DNA of 64,000 bases from contig NZ_CAAAHX010000008.1 of NCBI RefSeq assembly GCF_900639865.1, forward strand, positions 1 to 64,000, read 5' to 3'. This document shows, piece after piece, positions 44,874 through 55,494 of this stretch. Position 1 is the stretch's first letter; every line of letters begins with the position of its first letter. A program made the position numbers and the translations under genes. A model generated the notes under the pieces. It worked only from the letters and a program-made list of their open reading frames with translations, had not been told where the DNA came from and searched no databases. This DNA comes from Legionella gresilensis. GTDB lineage: Bacteria > Pseudomonadota > Gammaproteobacteria > Legionellales > Legionellaceae.

Positions 44874-45485
44874 CTATATGCTATGGCTAGCTAAATGTCT
44901 TAATGCCTCTCTAATTAGTTGTTCGCACGTTTTTTTACCATCATCTAATTTCTTAACTATCCTTGTTGCTTCCTGGAATTTATAACCTAGAGCTTCTAAA
45001 GCACAAATTGCTTCATGTTGTTCCTGCTGACTACCTAATATATTTTGATCTGGCATTGCAAATGCTTCATTTTGGGCTAACTGATTCACAATATCTTTCA
45101 TTTCAATAATAAGACGCTCGGCAGTTTTTTTACCTATTCCAGGCAATTTAGTTAAAAAATTAATATTATTTTGACTAATTGATTGAATAAGCTCTAAAGG
45201 GGTAACACTAGAAAGTATTCCTATAGCCACCCGTGGGCCTACACCATTTATTTTAATTAAAGCTCTAAATACTGATCGTTCTAACTTATCTAAAAAACCG
45301 TATAATAAAAAGGCATCTTCACGAACAACGGTGTGGATATGCAAACTTACAGCATCATTACCACCCTCCAGTTTAAAAAAAGTTTGCAGGGATGTTTCAA
45401 CATCATATCCTACTCCTTGAACATTTATTACTAGCTTTCCTGGCTGTTGTTTATCAATAATCTTACCCTGTAACCAACCAATCAT
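44874..45485 (-). CDS. ruvA: Holliday junction helicase subunit RuvA
   Basis: A 203-residue protein that binds the four-way junction and loads RuvB. The OB domain (residues 1-63) is [20 protein letters not shown], the two helix-hairpin-helix motifs are [14 protein letters not shown] and [13 protein letters not shown], and the C-domain contacts RuvB. It overlaps ruvC by 4 bp. ruvB, often next, is not here: the converging kinase gene ends 52 bp away. Confidence 0.96.
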   Translation of the reverse strand: MIGWLQGKIIDKQQPGKLVINVQGVGYDVETSLQTFFKLEGGNDAVSLHIHTVVREDAFLLYGFLDKLERSVFRALIKINGVGPRVAIGILSSVTPLELIQSISQNNINFLTKLPGIGKKTAERLIIEMKDIVNQLAQNEAFAMPDQNILGSQQEQHEAICALEALGYKFQEATRIVKKLDDGKKTCEQLIREALRHLASHSI

Positions 45486-45985
45486 CTTCGCTTCCTTAAG
45501 CCTAATTGCTTATTAATATTGTTTCGCATATGGCTGTGACAAATTGCAATAGCTAATGCATCAGCCGCATCTTTCTGGGGCGGACGATTTAACATCAGTA
45601 ACCGCACAACCATATGATTAACTTGATCTTTTTCAGCTGCGCCATAGCCGACTATAGATTGCTTTACTTCTCTAGCTGAGTATTCACTAACTTGAATACG
45701 ATGAGATGCAGCTGCAACTAATGCTGCGCCACGAGCATGACCTAATTTTAAAGCAGCATTCGGATTTTGATGCATAAAAACTTCTTCAATAGCTACTTCA
45801 TCAGGGTTAAAATCATCCATGATTTGACAAATACCATCAAATATTTGTAAGAGTCGACCACTTAAATCTCCGTCCGATGTACGAATACATCCACTATCAA
45901 GATAATGTATATTACGCTTCTCTTCCTTAATAACACCATAGCCTGTTACCCGGGAGCCAGGATCAATGCCTAATATAACACTCAT
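45482..45985 (-). CDS. ruvC: Holliday junction resolvase RuvC
   Basis: A 167-residue endonuclease that resolves Holliday junctions. Asp7 in [14 protein letters not shown], Glu in AIEEVF and the terminal pair in [12 protein letters not shown] form the Mg site. The length is normal. It is coupled to yebC (1-bp stop/start overlap) and ruvA (4-bp overlap). Confidence 0.96.
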   Translation of the reverse strand: MSVILGIDPGSRVTGYGVIKEEKRNIHYLDSGCIRTSDGDLSGRLLQIFDGICQIMDDFNPDEVAIEEVFMHQNPNAALKLGHARGAALVAAASHRIQVSEYSAREVKQSIVGYGAAEKDQVNHMVVRLLMLNRPPQKDAADALAIAICHSHMRNNINKQLGLRKRR

Positions 45986-46728
45986 TAATGGGCCGATTCG
46001 AATAGTGACTCAGGGAGCTCAGCATTACTATGTACTTCTTGCACATCATCCAAATCTTCCAGCATATCTATTAACTTAACTAATGATTCTGCTGTTTCTT
46101 GATCAAGCTTTACGGTCGTTTGAGCACGCATGGTGATATGAGATTGCTCAATTTCAAAGTTTGAATCTTGTAATGCCTGCAAAATATTATGATAATTTTC
46201 AGCAGCCGTAATAATTTCAATCTGTCCTTCTTCGGAAGTAACATCTTCAGCACCTGCCTCAATAGCAACTTCCATGACCTTATCTTCTGGTTGACCAGCA
46301 GCAAGTAGAATTTCGCCTTGTTTTGTAAATAAATATGAAACAGAGCCATCCGTACCTAGATTACCACCATGTTTAGTAAACGCATGACGCACTTCAGAGA
46401 CGGTACGATTTTTATTATCAGATAAACAATCCACTAAAATGGCTACACCGCCAGGACCATAACCTTCATAACGCATTTGCATCATATTATCGCCCTCAAA
46501 GCCTCCGGCCCCACGCTTAATAGCATTATCGATTGTATCACGCTTCATATTAGCTTTGAGAGCTTTAACGATAGCATCCCTTAACCTTGGATTGCTGGTT
46601 TCATCAGCCCCACCCATCCGAGCTGAAACAGTAATTTCTCGGATTAATTTGGTAAAAATTTTTCCCCGTTTTGCATCTTGGACACCTTTTCTAAATTTAA
46701 TATTTGCCCATTTACTATGACCTGCCAT
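45985..46728 (-). CDS. yebC: YebC/PmpR-family DNA-binding protein
   Basis: A 247-residue protein that starts [20 protein letters not shown], the family signature; [20 protein letters not shown] and [14 protein letters not shown] are also diagnostic. Members are DNA-binding regulators or, in recent work, translation factors for polyproline stretches; which role applies here is unknown. First gene of yebC-ruvC-ruvA. Confidence 0.95.
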   Translation of the reverse strand: MAGHSKWANIKFRKGVQDAKRGKIFTKLIREITVSARMGGADETSNPRLRDAIVKALKANMKRDTIDNAIKRGAGGFEGDNMMQMRYEGYGPGGVAILVDCLSDNKNRTVSEVRHAFTKHGGNLGTDGSVSYLFTKQGEILLAAGQPEDKVMEVAIEAGAEDVTSEEGQIEIITAAENYHNILQALQDSNFEIEQSHITMRAQTTVKLDQETAESLVKLIDMLEDLDDVQEVHSNAELPESLFESAH

Positions 46729-46937
46729 AACCTACCTCTATCTACTCAATGATAAATGTTAAATTATATCCTGTCATGACCTTAAAAAGAATGTCAGACA
46801 CTAACTATAGTGTTAAGAAATAAAGAATAATTTAATTCGTTTATAACTTTGAAAGGCTTGTATAAAGTGACTTAGAATGCAACTATTAGCAAATTACGGG
46901 AATACATTAAATTATAATTATTTATAAGGAGAAAGGT

Positions 46938-48179
46938 GTGTTAGCAGGATTTGGTAATTATCATCAAACAGAAGCAATTGCTGGAGCCTTACCCCAAAAT
47001 CAAAATTCCCCACAGCAATGTGCTTATGGTCTTTATGCTGAACAACTTAGTGGTAGCGCTTTTACAAGACCTCGTCATCTTAACTTACACAGCTGGCTAT
47101 ATCGCACCGCACCCTCTGTGACCCAAGGTGATTACAGTTACCATCATGAACCAGCATTAAAATTTATTGCCTTACAGCCCCCTAATCCCTATCGCTGGTT
47201 ACCACTACCTATACCTACTACCGAAGTAGATTTTGTAAATAGCTTATTCTTTATTGCCGGTAATCAACTTGTAAATACTTATCTTTATCAATGTACTCAA
47301 TCTATGACAAATCGTTATTTTAGCAATTATGATGGCGAAATGTTGTTTGTACCATATCAAGGTAATATTACATTATTTACCGAATTTGGTCGTTTAGAGA
47401 TAGGTCCTGGACAAATTGCCGTAATCCCACGTGGTGTTAAATTTAAAGTGGAATTAAAAGATGATTTAGCCTGTGGCTATTTAGCTGAAAATTTAGCACA
47501 ACCCTTAACACTTCCTTCTTTAGGGATTATTGGCTCTAATGGCTTAGCTAATCCACGTCATTTTCTTTATCCCGTTGCCGCCTTTGAAGACCTTAATCAG
47601 CCAGTTGTTCTGATTTGTAAGTCAGCTCAGCATTTATGGCTTTGTCGAAGTAATTATTCACCACTTAATGTAGTAGCCTGGCATGGTAATTATGCACCTT
47701 ATAGCTATGATTTATCTTTATTTAACACTATTAACACTGTCAGTTTTGATCACCCAGATCCTTCTATTTTTACTGTATTAACGTCTGAAAGTAGTAGTAG
47801 TGGCATTGCTAATTTAGATTTTGTAATTTTTCCTCCACGCTGGATGGTTGCAGAACATACTTTTAGACCACCTTATTTTCATCGCAATATCATGAGCGAA
47901 TTAATGGGCTTAATTCAAGGCGAATACGATGCTAAAAAAGATGGTTTTCTACCTGGAGGCATTAGTATTCATAATTGTATGACAGCTCATGGCCCTGATA
48001 GTGAAACTTATAAAAATATGATTCATGAAGAGCAAAAGCCTACTCGCTATGAAAATACCCTTGCTTTTATGTTTGAAACATCTCAGCCTTGGTTAATTAG
48101 TGAAAAGGCATATTTGCATCCTGCCAGGCAGCAAGATTACTCAGCTTGTTGGCGAGGATTAGATATTGCTAAATTGTAG
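46938..48179 (+). CDS. hmgA: Homogentisate 1,2-dioxygenase
   Basis: A 413-residue Fe(II) enzyme of tyrosine/phenylalanine breakdown that opens the homogentisate ring to maleylacetoacetate. The metal-site block [20 protein letters not shown] and [13 protein letters not shown] carry the His-Glu-His ligands. The start is GTG 46938 with GGAGAAAGGT just upstream. In Legionella homogentisate is also the precursor of the brown pyomelanin pigment, so this gene controls how much is left for pigment; the link is known for the genus, not shown here. Monocistronic as far as seen. Confidence 0.95.
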   Translation: MLAGFGNYHQTEAIAGALPQNQNSPQQCAYGLYAEQLSGSAFTRPRHLNLHSWLYRTAPSVTQGDYSYHHEPALKFIALQPPNPYRWLPLPIPTTEVDFVNSLFFIAGNQLVNTYLYQCTQSMTNRYFSNYDGEMLFVPYQGNITLFTEFGRLEIGPGQIAVIPRGVKFKVELKDDLACGYLAENLAQPLTLPSLGIIGSNGLANPRHFLYPVAAFEDLNQPVVLICKSAQHLWLCRSNYSPLNVVAWHGNYAPYSYDLSLFNTINTVSFDHPDPSIFTVLTSESSSSGIANLDFVIFPPRWMVAEHTFRPPYFHRNIMSELMGLIQGEYDAKKDGFLPGGISIHNCMTAHGPDSETYKNMIHEEQKPTRYENTLAFMFETSQPWLISEKAYLHPARQQDYSACWRGLDIAKL

Positions 48180-48270
48180 CTAGTTATATTTCTTAAACTA
48201 ATTTTATTCAAATAAGATAAAGAGATATAGGGTAAAAGAGACATTATATATTGAGTGATTTTGCATCACA

Positions 48271-49572
48271 TTAGCCCCGCGGTGAGAAATAGGTAGAATC
48301 AGGATATTTAGATTTTATGGCTTTTATTAGTAAATTGAAGTAGGGACCATTTATAGAATTTAGGGCAAGGAATTGACTTCTAATTTCAGGTTCATTAAAG
48401 CTTACTGGTAAAGCCTGTGCTAATGTTTCTATCTCTAATTTTCCTTCTAGGATTTCAAAGGATTGTAAGTAAGTTTCTAAATCATTAAGCCAAATTGACA
48501 AGTTATCAACGGAATTTTCTTCTGTAAAATCAATAGTAAAAAATCTATCAGCAAATTCTTCAAGCTTTGTGTGTAAAAGATTATCCTCTAGTGGCGTTAC
48601 AAAAAAGGAATTAACTCGTCTGGCTTTAGGTGCTCTTTCTGTCATTTTTTCTAAGTCTATTGCTCCCTCTAAGTTGGCTTGTCTCATTGATAAAACAGAT
48701 GTAGTTTCAGAGTAAGGCAAGTTAGATGAATAATTTTGATGACTATGGTAATTATATCCATTACATAAGATATTTAGCTGAGGGTTGTTTAAATTACTAG
48801 CAATCTTTGATAATAATTGTTGCGTATAGGTGTTAGGAACATGGGATATACTGAGTGTTGCCCTGATATCACGAAGTGCATCTGCTTTATTTGAATTTCT
48901 TGCCATAATAGTCTGCACAATTTTAGACACATCCTCAAGCCAATAGTTTAACGAGTCATAATCATTCAAATCTATCTCCAGCAAACGGCTCAGTAAAAAA
49001 GCCAATTTATTTTCTAAAGTATCTAATTGATCTATAAATAATTCAGTAAAAGGAGGTTGGGATAAATTTGTAGAGGGGTGGATTGGGGAGTAACTTTGTT
49101 GAGAGTTTCTGTCCTGATGAGATATTGGTCTTATTCCACGCAAGCTTCTTACCCTTTCAATAAATTGTTGAGCTTCTAAATAATCTTCTGGGCTTAATCT
49201 CCCTCCGTACATATCCTTAGGGTTTACTCCCTTATCTTCTAACTCTTGCTTGAATTTATCAAAGTCACATGAAAATATTGCCGCTAAAGTAGACACATTA
49301 AAATTTAAGAGTCTTTTTTTATCTTCTTTATTTAATGCTCTTAAATCTCTTCTTTTTAATAAATAATCAAATAGGTTATTATCTAAAAAACGCTCCCGTA
49401 TTTTTGTTTCCGATTTCTTATCTAAGTTAGCTAATTCTTCTCTACCCTTCCCTAAAAGGCAAAACAGTGCAGAAACTCCTGCTGTAGAAGTCCTTAGCCT
49501 TTCAGCCACTTCTTTCAAATTATAGGCGTCATTAACAGCTTTCAGAAGGTTATCAAAAGTTACTCTCTTCAT
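48271..49572 (-). CDS. Unknown protein with an internal duplication
   Basis: A 433-residue protein, not recognised. Residues 1-150 are helical, with a possible helix-turn-helix (NLKEVAERLRTSTAGVSALF near 17-36). A polar low-complexity linker follows (about 150-175). Two regions of about 95 residues then resemble each other: LENKLAFLLSRLLEIDLNDY onward (about 186) and LHTKLEEFADRFFTIDFTEE onward (about 335). Both have KL-R-ID followed by L-x-x-WL-x-D and a C-terminal helix. No signal peptide or membrane segment. It stands alone between hmgA and rpoS and is AT-rich. A translocated effector is possible but unsupported by any motif. Confidence 0.7.
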   Translation of the reverse strand: MKRVTFDNLLKAVNDAYNLKEVAERLRTSTAGVSALFCLLGKGREELANLDKKSETKIRERFLDNNLFDYLLKRRDLRALNKEDKKRLLNFNVSTLAAIFSCDFDKFKQELEDKGVNPKDMYGGRLSPEDYLEAQQFIERVRSLRGIRPISHQDRNSQQSYSPIHPSTNLSQPPFTELFIDQLDTLENKLAFLLSRLLEIDLNDYDSLNYWLEDVSKIVQTIMARNSNKADALRDIRATLSISHVPNTYTQQLLSKIASNLNNPQLNILCNGYNYHSHQNYSSNLPYSETTSVLSMRQANLEGAIDLEKMTERAPKARRVNSFFVTPLEDNLLHTKLEEFADRFFTIDFTEENSVDNLSIWLNDLETYLQSFEILEGKLEIETLAQALPVSFNEPEIRSQFLALNSINGPYFNLLIKAIKSKYPDSTYFSPRG

Positions 49573-49866
49573 AATTCACATGAGATTTAAAGTTTGCCAT
49601 AAATTAAGTATAGTAATTCTACATATATATTTAATTAGAATCTCTAATTATTAGATAAGGTAAGCTATTAATTTATCCTATTTCCAGTGATAAGGATTTA
49701 TAGTATTAGCTTCTTGTTTTTTATAAAATAATCGAAATAACTCTAGGCCAAGGTAAAATTCGAAACTTGTTTATGTTACGAATTTATTTTGTTAATGTGC
49801 TAAATTTATATTTATAAGTTACCTGTGTAACTGGCAACTTAACTGATTAGCTATAGCACAGCTAAA

Positions 49867-50883
49867 TCAGAATAAATCTTCCTGCGTTAAACCAACCCGC
49901 TCTAATAAACCTCTTAATGTTTTTAAAGCTTCCACTTGAATTTGCCTAACTCGTTCTCTTGTTAAATCAATTTCTTTACCGACATCTTCTAAGGTTGCTT
50001 TCTCAAAACCACGCAGACCAAAGCGTCTTGCTATCACTTGTTGTTGGTTTTCTGTTAGTTTATCTAGTAAAGACTCAATATGTACTCGCAAATCCTCATC
50101 AGTTAATAACTCTGCCGGATTCATACTATTTTCGTCAGGAATAGTATCTAGAAGAGATTTATTTTCATCATAACCAATAGGTGTATCAATTGATGTCACT
50201 TTGTCATTTAAGCCTAAAAGTTTTTGTACGTCTTCTAATGGTCTATCAACTAAGTCAGCAATCTCCTCAGGTGAAGGTTCATGATCTAATTTTTGGGTTA
50301 AATGCCTTGCAGCACGCAAATAAACATTGAGCTCTTTAACCACATGAATTGGCAAACGTATTGTGCGTGTTTGATTCATAATAGCACGCTCAATTGTTTG
50401 TCTAATCCACCAAGTGGCATAGGTAGAAAAACGAAAACCGCGATTAGGGTCAAATTTTTCTACTGATTTCATAAGGCCAAGGTTGCCTTCTTCTATTAAA
50501 TCTAAAAGTGGAAGGCCGCGATTTAAATAACGCCTAGCAATTTTAACGACTAAACGTAAATTTGACTCGATCATCTTTTTTCGAGCATCAACATCTCCTT
50601 TTAACGCTAATTTAGCGTAATGAACTTCTTCCTCAGCTGAAAGGAGCGGTGAGAAACCGATTTCACTTAAATACAGTTGTGTCGCATCCATTATCTTACT
50701 TGCTTGGCGGCCACGCTGAAACGTTGGAAACGCTTCTTCGTCTGAAAAATCAGGTTCAAACTCAACAGGCTCAATTTCAATATCAAGACTTATATCATCA
50801 GAGGCAATTAGGTCGTCGGCTGGCTCATTCCATTCTTCATCTGGTAATTCAGATTCTTTAATTGAATCATTATCTGCCTGCAT
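49867..50883 (-). CDS. rpoS: RNA polymerase sigma factor RpoS
   Basis: A 338-residue sigma-70-family stationary-phase factor. Region 1.2 starts [20 protein letters not shown]. Region 2 is [20 protein letters not shown] and [20 protein letters not shown]. Region 4 ends [21 protein letters not shown]. The N-terminal part is acidic (residues 1-50), as in other RpoS. It follows nlpD with an 84-bp gap; the rpoS promoter in relatives lies inside nlpD, so that may hold here. In Legionella RpoS acts in the switch to the transmissive phase. Confidence 0.95.
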   Translation of the reverse strand: MQADNDSIKESELPDEEWNEPADDLIASDDISLDIEIEPVEFEPDFSDEEAFPTFQRGRQASKIMDATQLYLSEIGFSPLLSAEEEVHYAKLALKGDVDARKKMIESNLRLVVKIARRYLNRGLPLLDLIEEGNLGLMKSVEKFDPNRGFRFSTYATWWIRQTIERAIMNQTRTIRLPIHVVKELNVYLRAARHLTQKLDHEPSPEEIADLVDRPLEDVQKLLGLNDKVTSIDTPIGYDENKSLLDTIPDENSMNPAELLTDEDLRVHIESLLDKLTENQQQVIARRFGLRGFEKATLEDVGKEIDLTRERVRQIQVEALKTLRGLLERVGLTQEDLF

Positions 50884-50967
50884 GATTTCACCTTTGTGTT
50901 GAATTCAGTTCTGAGAAATTGGCTTACTTTGAAACTTAATTTATATAAATTTTAAATAATTCTTAAA

Positions 50968-51669
50968 TTATAACTGCGGCAAAAATTCAGTCGGATTAAC
51001 TGGTTGCCCTGCTTTTCTAATTTCAAAGTGAACCCCCCAAAATTTCCTATCCACAATACCCATGTCGGCAATAATCTGGCCAGCTTTAACAATTTGGCCC
51101 TCTTTCACGCGATTATGCGAATTATTTCCATATGCGGTAAGGAATTGATCACCATGTTTAATTATAATCAAATTTCCATAACCTGCTAGACCATTTCCAG
51201 CATAAGCCACAATGCCTGAAGAGGCTGCATAAACCACTCCACCTTTTTTACCAGCAATATTTATGCCTTTTTTACCAAAATTAGGATTAAAATTACTAAC
51301 AATCTTACCGTGTGCTGGCCAAAACCAATGTCCTGTAGCTTTAAAAGGCATTTTTTGGTGAGTTAAAGGCTTGTTAATATAACTAGATTCAGGTTGCCAA
51401 GATAAACGTCTAGAGCTGTAATGTGGTATTTGTAATACTTGCCCAACATACAGCCGCGATTTTGTTAAGTTGTTATACCTTAATAGTTCACGAAAATCTA
51501 AATCATAGCGAAAAGCTATTGCATAAATAGTTTCTTCAGGGCGAACAACATGTTTTGCAGGTCGGCCTAGGTATGAATGCCATTTTAACTCTTCGACAGG
51601 CGCTACGTAATTTTGTTCATGGCAACCTACTAACGTTGAAAGTAGCAATAAATAAAAAAATTTCCGCAT
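50968..51669 (-). CDS. nlpD: NlpD-like LysM/M23 lipoprotein
   Basis: A 233-residue lipoprotein (lipobox LVGC, Cys16). A LysM domain lies near 42-88 (RPEETIYAIAFRYDLDFREL). A LytM/M23 domain from about 130 reads GINIAGKKGGVVYAASSGIV and GYGNLIIIKHG. The metal-binding His/Asp of active M23 enzymes are missing, as in E. coli NlpD, which activates the amidase AmiC rather than cutting peptidoglycan itself. Same strand order surE, nlpD, rpoS as in other gammaproteobacteria. Confidence 0.94.
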   Translation of the reverse strand: MRKFFYLLLLSTLVGCHEQNYVAPVEELKWHSYLGRPAKHVVRPEETIYAIAFRYDLDFRELLRYNNLTKSRLYVGQVLQIPHYSSRRLSWQPESSYINKPLTHQKMPFKATGHWFWPAHGKIVSNFNPNFGKKGINIAGKKGGVVYAASSGIVAYAGNGLAGYGNLIIIKHGDQFLTAYGNNSHNRVKEGQIVKAGQIIADMGIVDRKFWGVHFEIRKAGQPVNPTEFLPQL

Positions 51670-51767
51670 AATCTCCTTGAAAACTAAATTAACTTAAGCA
51701 ATTAAGTCATTTATCCTAAATTAATAATACTCGTTTACTTTCGTCACTATTCTATCTCTCTACCAAA

Positions 51768-52523
51768 CTAGGTCAGCTCAATTTTATCTACCCAGGTCGT
51801 TAATTCTTTAAATACTTTAAGGTGGGTCATATCTAAATGAAGTGGAGTAATTGACACATAATTTTGGCTAACGGCATAAAAATCTGTCCCAGGGCCCGCG
51901 TCAGCTTCTATCCCTGGAGGTCCAATCCAATAAATCGGACGACCGCGGGGATCAACATCTTTAACTATAGGCTCTGCGCCATGACGTGTGCCTAGCCGAG
52001 TCACTTGAAATCCTTTAATTTTATTTAACGGTAAATCAGGCACATTAACATTTAATATAGTTTGTATAGGTAACATTTTAGGCCGCATTTTAGAGACTAA
52101 TTTGCGCGCAATAATCGCAGCAGTATCAAAATGCTTAATATTATCGCCTACCATTGAAAAAGCGAGTGCAGGGAAACCTAAATAACGTCCTTCAACTGCA
52201 GCAGCGACTGTGCCTGAATAAAGCGTATCATCTCCTAAATTAGCACCATCGTTAATGCCAGAAATGACAATATCTGCAACATTATCTAGGAGCCCTGTTA
52301 AAGCTAAATGCACACAATCTGTAGGCGTACCTTCTACACTATAAAAACCATTCTCAAGCTTAGCTACATGCACAGGCTTCGTTAACGTTAAGGAGTTACT
52401 AGAGCCACTTTGGTTTCTATCAGGCGCCACAACGTCAATGTCTGCAATTTTAGCCATTTCGTGAGCTAATGCACGAATTCCAGGTGCATATACTCCATCA
52501 TCATTACTTATTAAAATTCTCAT
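51768..52523 (-). CDS. surE: 5'/3'-nucleotidase SurE
   Basis: A 251-residue metal-dependent phosphatase that hydrolyses nucleoside monophosphates. Asp pair in [16 protein letters not shown], Ser/Asn in [11 protein letters not shown], and [20 protein letters not shown] are the active-site blocks. It overlaps the upstream lipoprotein gene by 4 bp. The pcm gene that often sits between surE and nlpD is absent; only a 98-bp gap separates them. Confidence 0.95.
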   Translation of the reverse strand: MRILISNDDGVYAPGIRALAHEMAKIADIDVVAPDRNQSGSSNSLTLTKPVHVAKLENGFYSVEGTPTDCVHLALTGLLDNVADIVISGINDGANLGDDTLYSGTVAAAVEGRYLGFPALAFSMVGDNIKHFDTAAIIARKLVSKMRPKMLPIQTILNVNVPDLPLNKIKGFQVTRLGTRHGAEPIVKDVDPRGRPIYWIGPPGIEADAGPGTDFYAVSQNYVSITPLHLDMTHLKVFKELTTWVDKIELT

Positions 52524-52903
52524 GGTCTACTCTCAGGTGATTCTAACCACTTTACTACAGCTAGACGCGTTTTTAATTCGTGTTTATCTTGATCTATCTT
52601 TTCTTTTAAAGCAGATTGCTTTGGATTATTCTCTAATTCATTTTGTATGTTTGCTAATTGCATTTGTAAACTTAAGATTTTTTGGCCAAATCGTTGTGGA
52701 TTTACCTGTAATTCAAAAGCAAAACGATTCATATCCTGAGCGATATCATTAAGTTTGTCACAGCTTATAGAAGGCTGTTTATTAGGACATTCTTTAAGTG
52801 CTGCTTGCAATACGCGTGGATTATTACGATAATATTCTTCATCATGAGCCATACAGCTTGTTAAAAAAAGCATCATAAGGCATCCTATTAAACGTTTAAC
52901 CAT
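52520..52903 (-). CDS. Small lipoprotein, EexN-like
   Basis: A 127-residue lipoprotein with lipobox LTSC (Cys17). The mature start [20 protein letters not shown] and a second Cys after about 10 residues resemble EexN-family lipoproteins, some of which act in entry exclusion of conjugative plasmids. The C-terminal half is a charged helix likely to form a coiled coil ([20 protein letters not shown]). Its 4-bp overlap with surE means co-translation, and no plasmid genes are near, so an exclusion role is doubtful. Confidence 0.75.
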   Translation of the reverse strand: MVKRLIGCLMMLFLTSCMAHDEEYYRNNPRVLQAALKECPNKQPSISCDKLNDIAQDMNRFAFELQVNPQRFGQKILSLQMQLANIQNELENNPKQSALKEKIDQDKHELKTRLAVVKWLESPESRP

Positions 52904-53050
52904 ATTAACCTCGTGGTTATAAAATTAAAGATGTTAACATTAGTTACCTCGTTCTGCCATGTGCGGTTCTTGATTATTTTTGTAAGCCACATTAATTGAA
53001 TTAATTGTACCAATTGGCTATTTTAGCAATTTATTTTAAAGATAATAATT

Positions 53051-54787
53051 ATGTTAGATTTTGATATTTCTCGGGATGAAGGAACAGGTGAACTATATCT
53101 TGAAACATCCATCAATGGTAAAGCGCTATTAACCTTGCCGCAATTAAATAAAAGCACTGCTTTTACGTTTGATGAAAGACGAGAATTTGGCTTACTAGGA
53201 AAATTACCGCATCGGGTTGAAACATTAGAAGAACAAGTTAAACGTGCTTATTTGCAATTTTCAAGCTATAAAACGAGCTTACAACAAAATATTTATCTCA
53301 ATAATTTACATGATAAAAATCAAATTTTATTTTATAAACTGGTTAGCCGTCATTTAGCTGAAATGTTGCCAACCATTTATACCCCCATTGTCGGTACAGC
53401 TGTAAAACGTTTTAGTCATGAATATCGTCAACCAAGAGGGTTATATATAGCCCACTCGGATAAAAATCAAATTGAAGAAATTATTGGCAACCGATCTAAT
53501 CCTGAAATTGATGTTATTGTTGTTACCGATGGCGAAGGCGTCCTTGGCATCGGTGATCAAGGCATTGGTGGCATGGATATACCAGTCGCAAAACTGATGG
53601 TTTACAGCTTATGCGGCGGCATTAACCCGACGCGTACTCTACCTGTCTTTTTAGATGTGGGGACAAATAATACTGAATTACTTAGCGATCCTTTTTATCT
53701 AGGTTGCAGACATCCAAGGATTAATGCCGAACAATATGATGCATTTATCGAAACGTTTGTTAAAACTGTGCACAAAAACTTTCCTAATGCTTTTTTACAT
53801 TGGGAAGACTTTGGCCGTGGCAATGCAAGGCGCATCTTAGATCGGTTTAAAAATGAACTATGTACCTTTAATGATGATATTCAAGGAACTGGGGCTGTTA
53901 CATTAGCCGCTTTACTTGCAGCTTGTGAGGTGACTGGCAAGAAAATCCATGAACATCGTATCGTTGTTTTTGGCGCTGGTTCCGCAGGTACAGGGATTAG
54001 TGACCAAATTGTTGATGCCTTTGTGAGACTTGGTATAGAGCCAGAAGAAGCTTACGCTAGTTTTTGGTTAATTGATCGCCAAGGTCTGTTGATGGAGCAT
54101 GATTTAGAGCTTACAAATGCTCAGAAACCTTACGCTCGCAAACTTAACGATATTGCTGATTGGGCTATTAACGAAAAACAATACCCTTCTTTAACAGATA
54201 CCATTCGCCATGTTAAACCATCTATATTAATTGGTTGTTCGGCCCAGCCCGGCGCTTTTTCGCAAGATATTATTGAGATCATGACTAATAATTGCGAGCG
54301 GCCTATTATTTTTCCACTTTCTAATCCTGACGATAAATGTGAAGCACAACCAGCGGATATTTTAAACTGGAGTCAAGGGAAAGCACTTATTGCAACAGGA
54401 ACTGCTTTTCCAGCAGTTGAATATCAAAATCGCCTAGTTGAAATTGCCCAATGCAATAATGCCTTGGTCTTTCCCGGAATTGGCTTAGGTGTCTTAGCAG
54501 TTCAAGCCAGTCGCCTTTCAAAAAGGATGATTTGGGCAGCAGCACAAGCGTTAAGCGAGTTTGCCCCTAGTAGAAAAGATAGCTTTCTACCCCTTCTCCC
54601 TTCATTAGATGACGCACAAACTGTTGCAAAATATATTGCCGTGGCAGTAGCTAGAGAGGCTATTGAAGAAAATTTAGCTGAGCAAAATCAAGAAGCTGAT
54701 CTAGAAAAAATAGTTAATGATTTATTTTGGGAACCTCGCTATTTACCGTTTCGTAAAAGAAAATCAAAAGTAGATAATTATTTATAG
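53051..54787 (+). CDS. maeA: NAD-dependent malic enzyme
   Basis: A 578-residue enzyme that converts malate to pyruvate and CO2 with reduction of NAD. LPTIYTPIVGTAVKRFSHEY and RQPRGLYIAHSD are the N-terminal active-site blocks. VVVTDGEGVLGIGDQGIGGM is the malic enzyme signature. VFGAGSAGTGISDQIV is the NAD Rossmann loop. The length is slightly above the typical 565. NAD rather than NADP preference is inferred from the overall SfcA type. Single gene. Confidence 0.94.
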   Translation: MLDFDISRDEGTGELYLETSINGKALLTLPQLNKSTAFTFDERREFGLLGKLPHRVETLEEQVKRAYLQFSSYKTSLQQNIYLNNLHDKNQILFYKLVSRHLAEMLPTIYTPIVGTAVKRFSHEYRQPRGLYIAHSDKNQIEEIIGNRSNPEIDVIVVTDGEGVLGIGDQGIGGMDIPVAKLMVYSLCGGINPTRTLPVFLDVGTNNTELLSDPFYLGCRHPRINAEQYDAFIETFVKTVHKNFPNAFLHWEDFGRGNARRILDRFKNELCTFNDDIQGTGAVTLAALLAACEVTGKKIHEHRIVVFGAGSAGTGISDQIVDAFVRLGIEPEEAYASFWLIDRQGLLMEHDLELTNAQKPYARKLNDIADWAINEKQYPSLTDTIRHVKPSILIGCSAQPGAFSQDIIEIMTNNCERPIIFPLSNPDDKCEAQPADILNWSQGKALIATGTAFPAVEYQNRLVEIAQCNNALVFPGIGLGVLAVQASRLSKRMIWAAAQALSEFAPSRKDSFLPLLPSLDDAQTVAKYIAVAVAREAIEENLAEQNQEADLEKIVNDLFWEPRYLPFRKRKSKVDNYL

Positions 54788-54845
54788 ATTAAATTAGTAT
54801 CGGTTTAATTTATCATCTATTTATCATTGTATTTCAGTAAAAAAG

Positions 54846-55238
54846 CTATTGCGCACTAACGGGCGTATCTCGAAAGCGAACAGTCACGGTTTGGGACGTC
54901 CCTCCCTGATTTTCCCAAGATCTTGCATAGCTAAAAACAAGAGAGGTAACACCGGGGGTTACGGCACCATGTATTATTTCAAAAGTGAAAACAGTTTGGC
55001 CGCCTGCACCCATTAGCTTTGAGTTAGGTGGATTAAATTGATTAGAAACCAAACGCAATAATGATCTATCGTAGTTATGCAAAGTCCATTGATAACCTGT
55101 CGTTGGATTAGCAGGTAATATAACTTGAAATTGAGTATCTGTCGGCTTAAGATTAATGGTCATAGGCTTATAACTTGTAGCAGCATAAGTAGTTGCAATA
55201 ACACTTAGTAACATTGTGACAGCCCATATCGCTTTCAT
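54846..55238 (-). CDS. Chagasin-type (I42) cysteine peptidase inhibitor
   Basis: A 130-residue secreted protein, signal peptide ending TTYAA. The mature part shows the three inhibitor loops of the I42 family: NPTTGYQWTL (about residue 44), LMGAGGQTVF (about 75) and YARSWE near residue 106. Such proteins block papain-like (C1) peptidases. AGGAGACTAA precedes the ATG closely. In this genus the target could be a protist or self cysteine peptidase; that is inference. Confidence 0.88.
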   Translation of the reverse strand: MKAIWAVTMLLSVIATTYAATSYKPMTINLKPTDTQFQVILPANPTTGYQWTLHNYDRSLLRLVSNQFNPPNSKLMGAGGQTVFTFEIIHGAVTPGVTSLVFSYARSWENQGGTSQTVTVRFRDTPVSAQ

Positions 55239-55494
55239 ATTTAGTCTCCTAAGCGTTATCTACTTAAATAGAATCCATACACAAGCTATAAACTATCTTT
55301 GTCTTATATCAAACAAGCCGTTAGTGTTAATCTGGTATATAGGCTAAGTATCTTATATTTTTTGTTTAACAGATATAAAGCGTTTTTGTCTCTTATACCT
55401 GACTTATTACTTTAAGTATAAGCTGAATTTAAAGACTAGCTTAGTCATCGCTTTACAAGCTATGCTAACTTGCAAAATAAAGGAAGATTTACCT

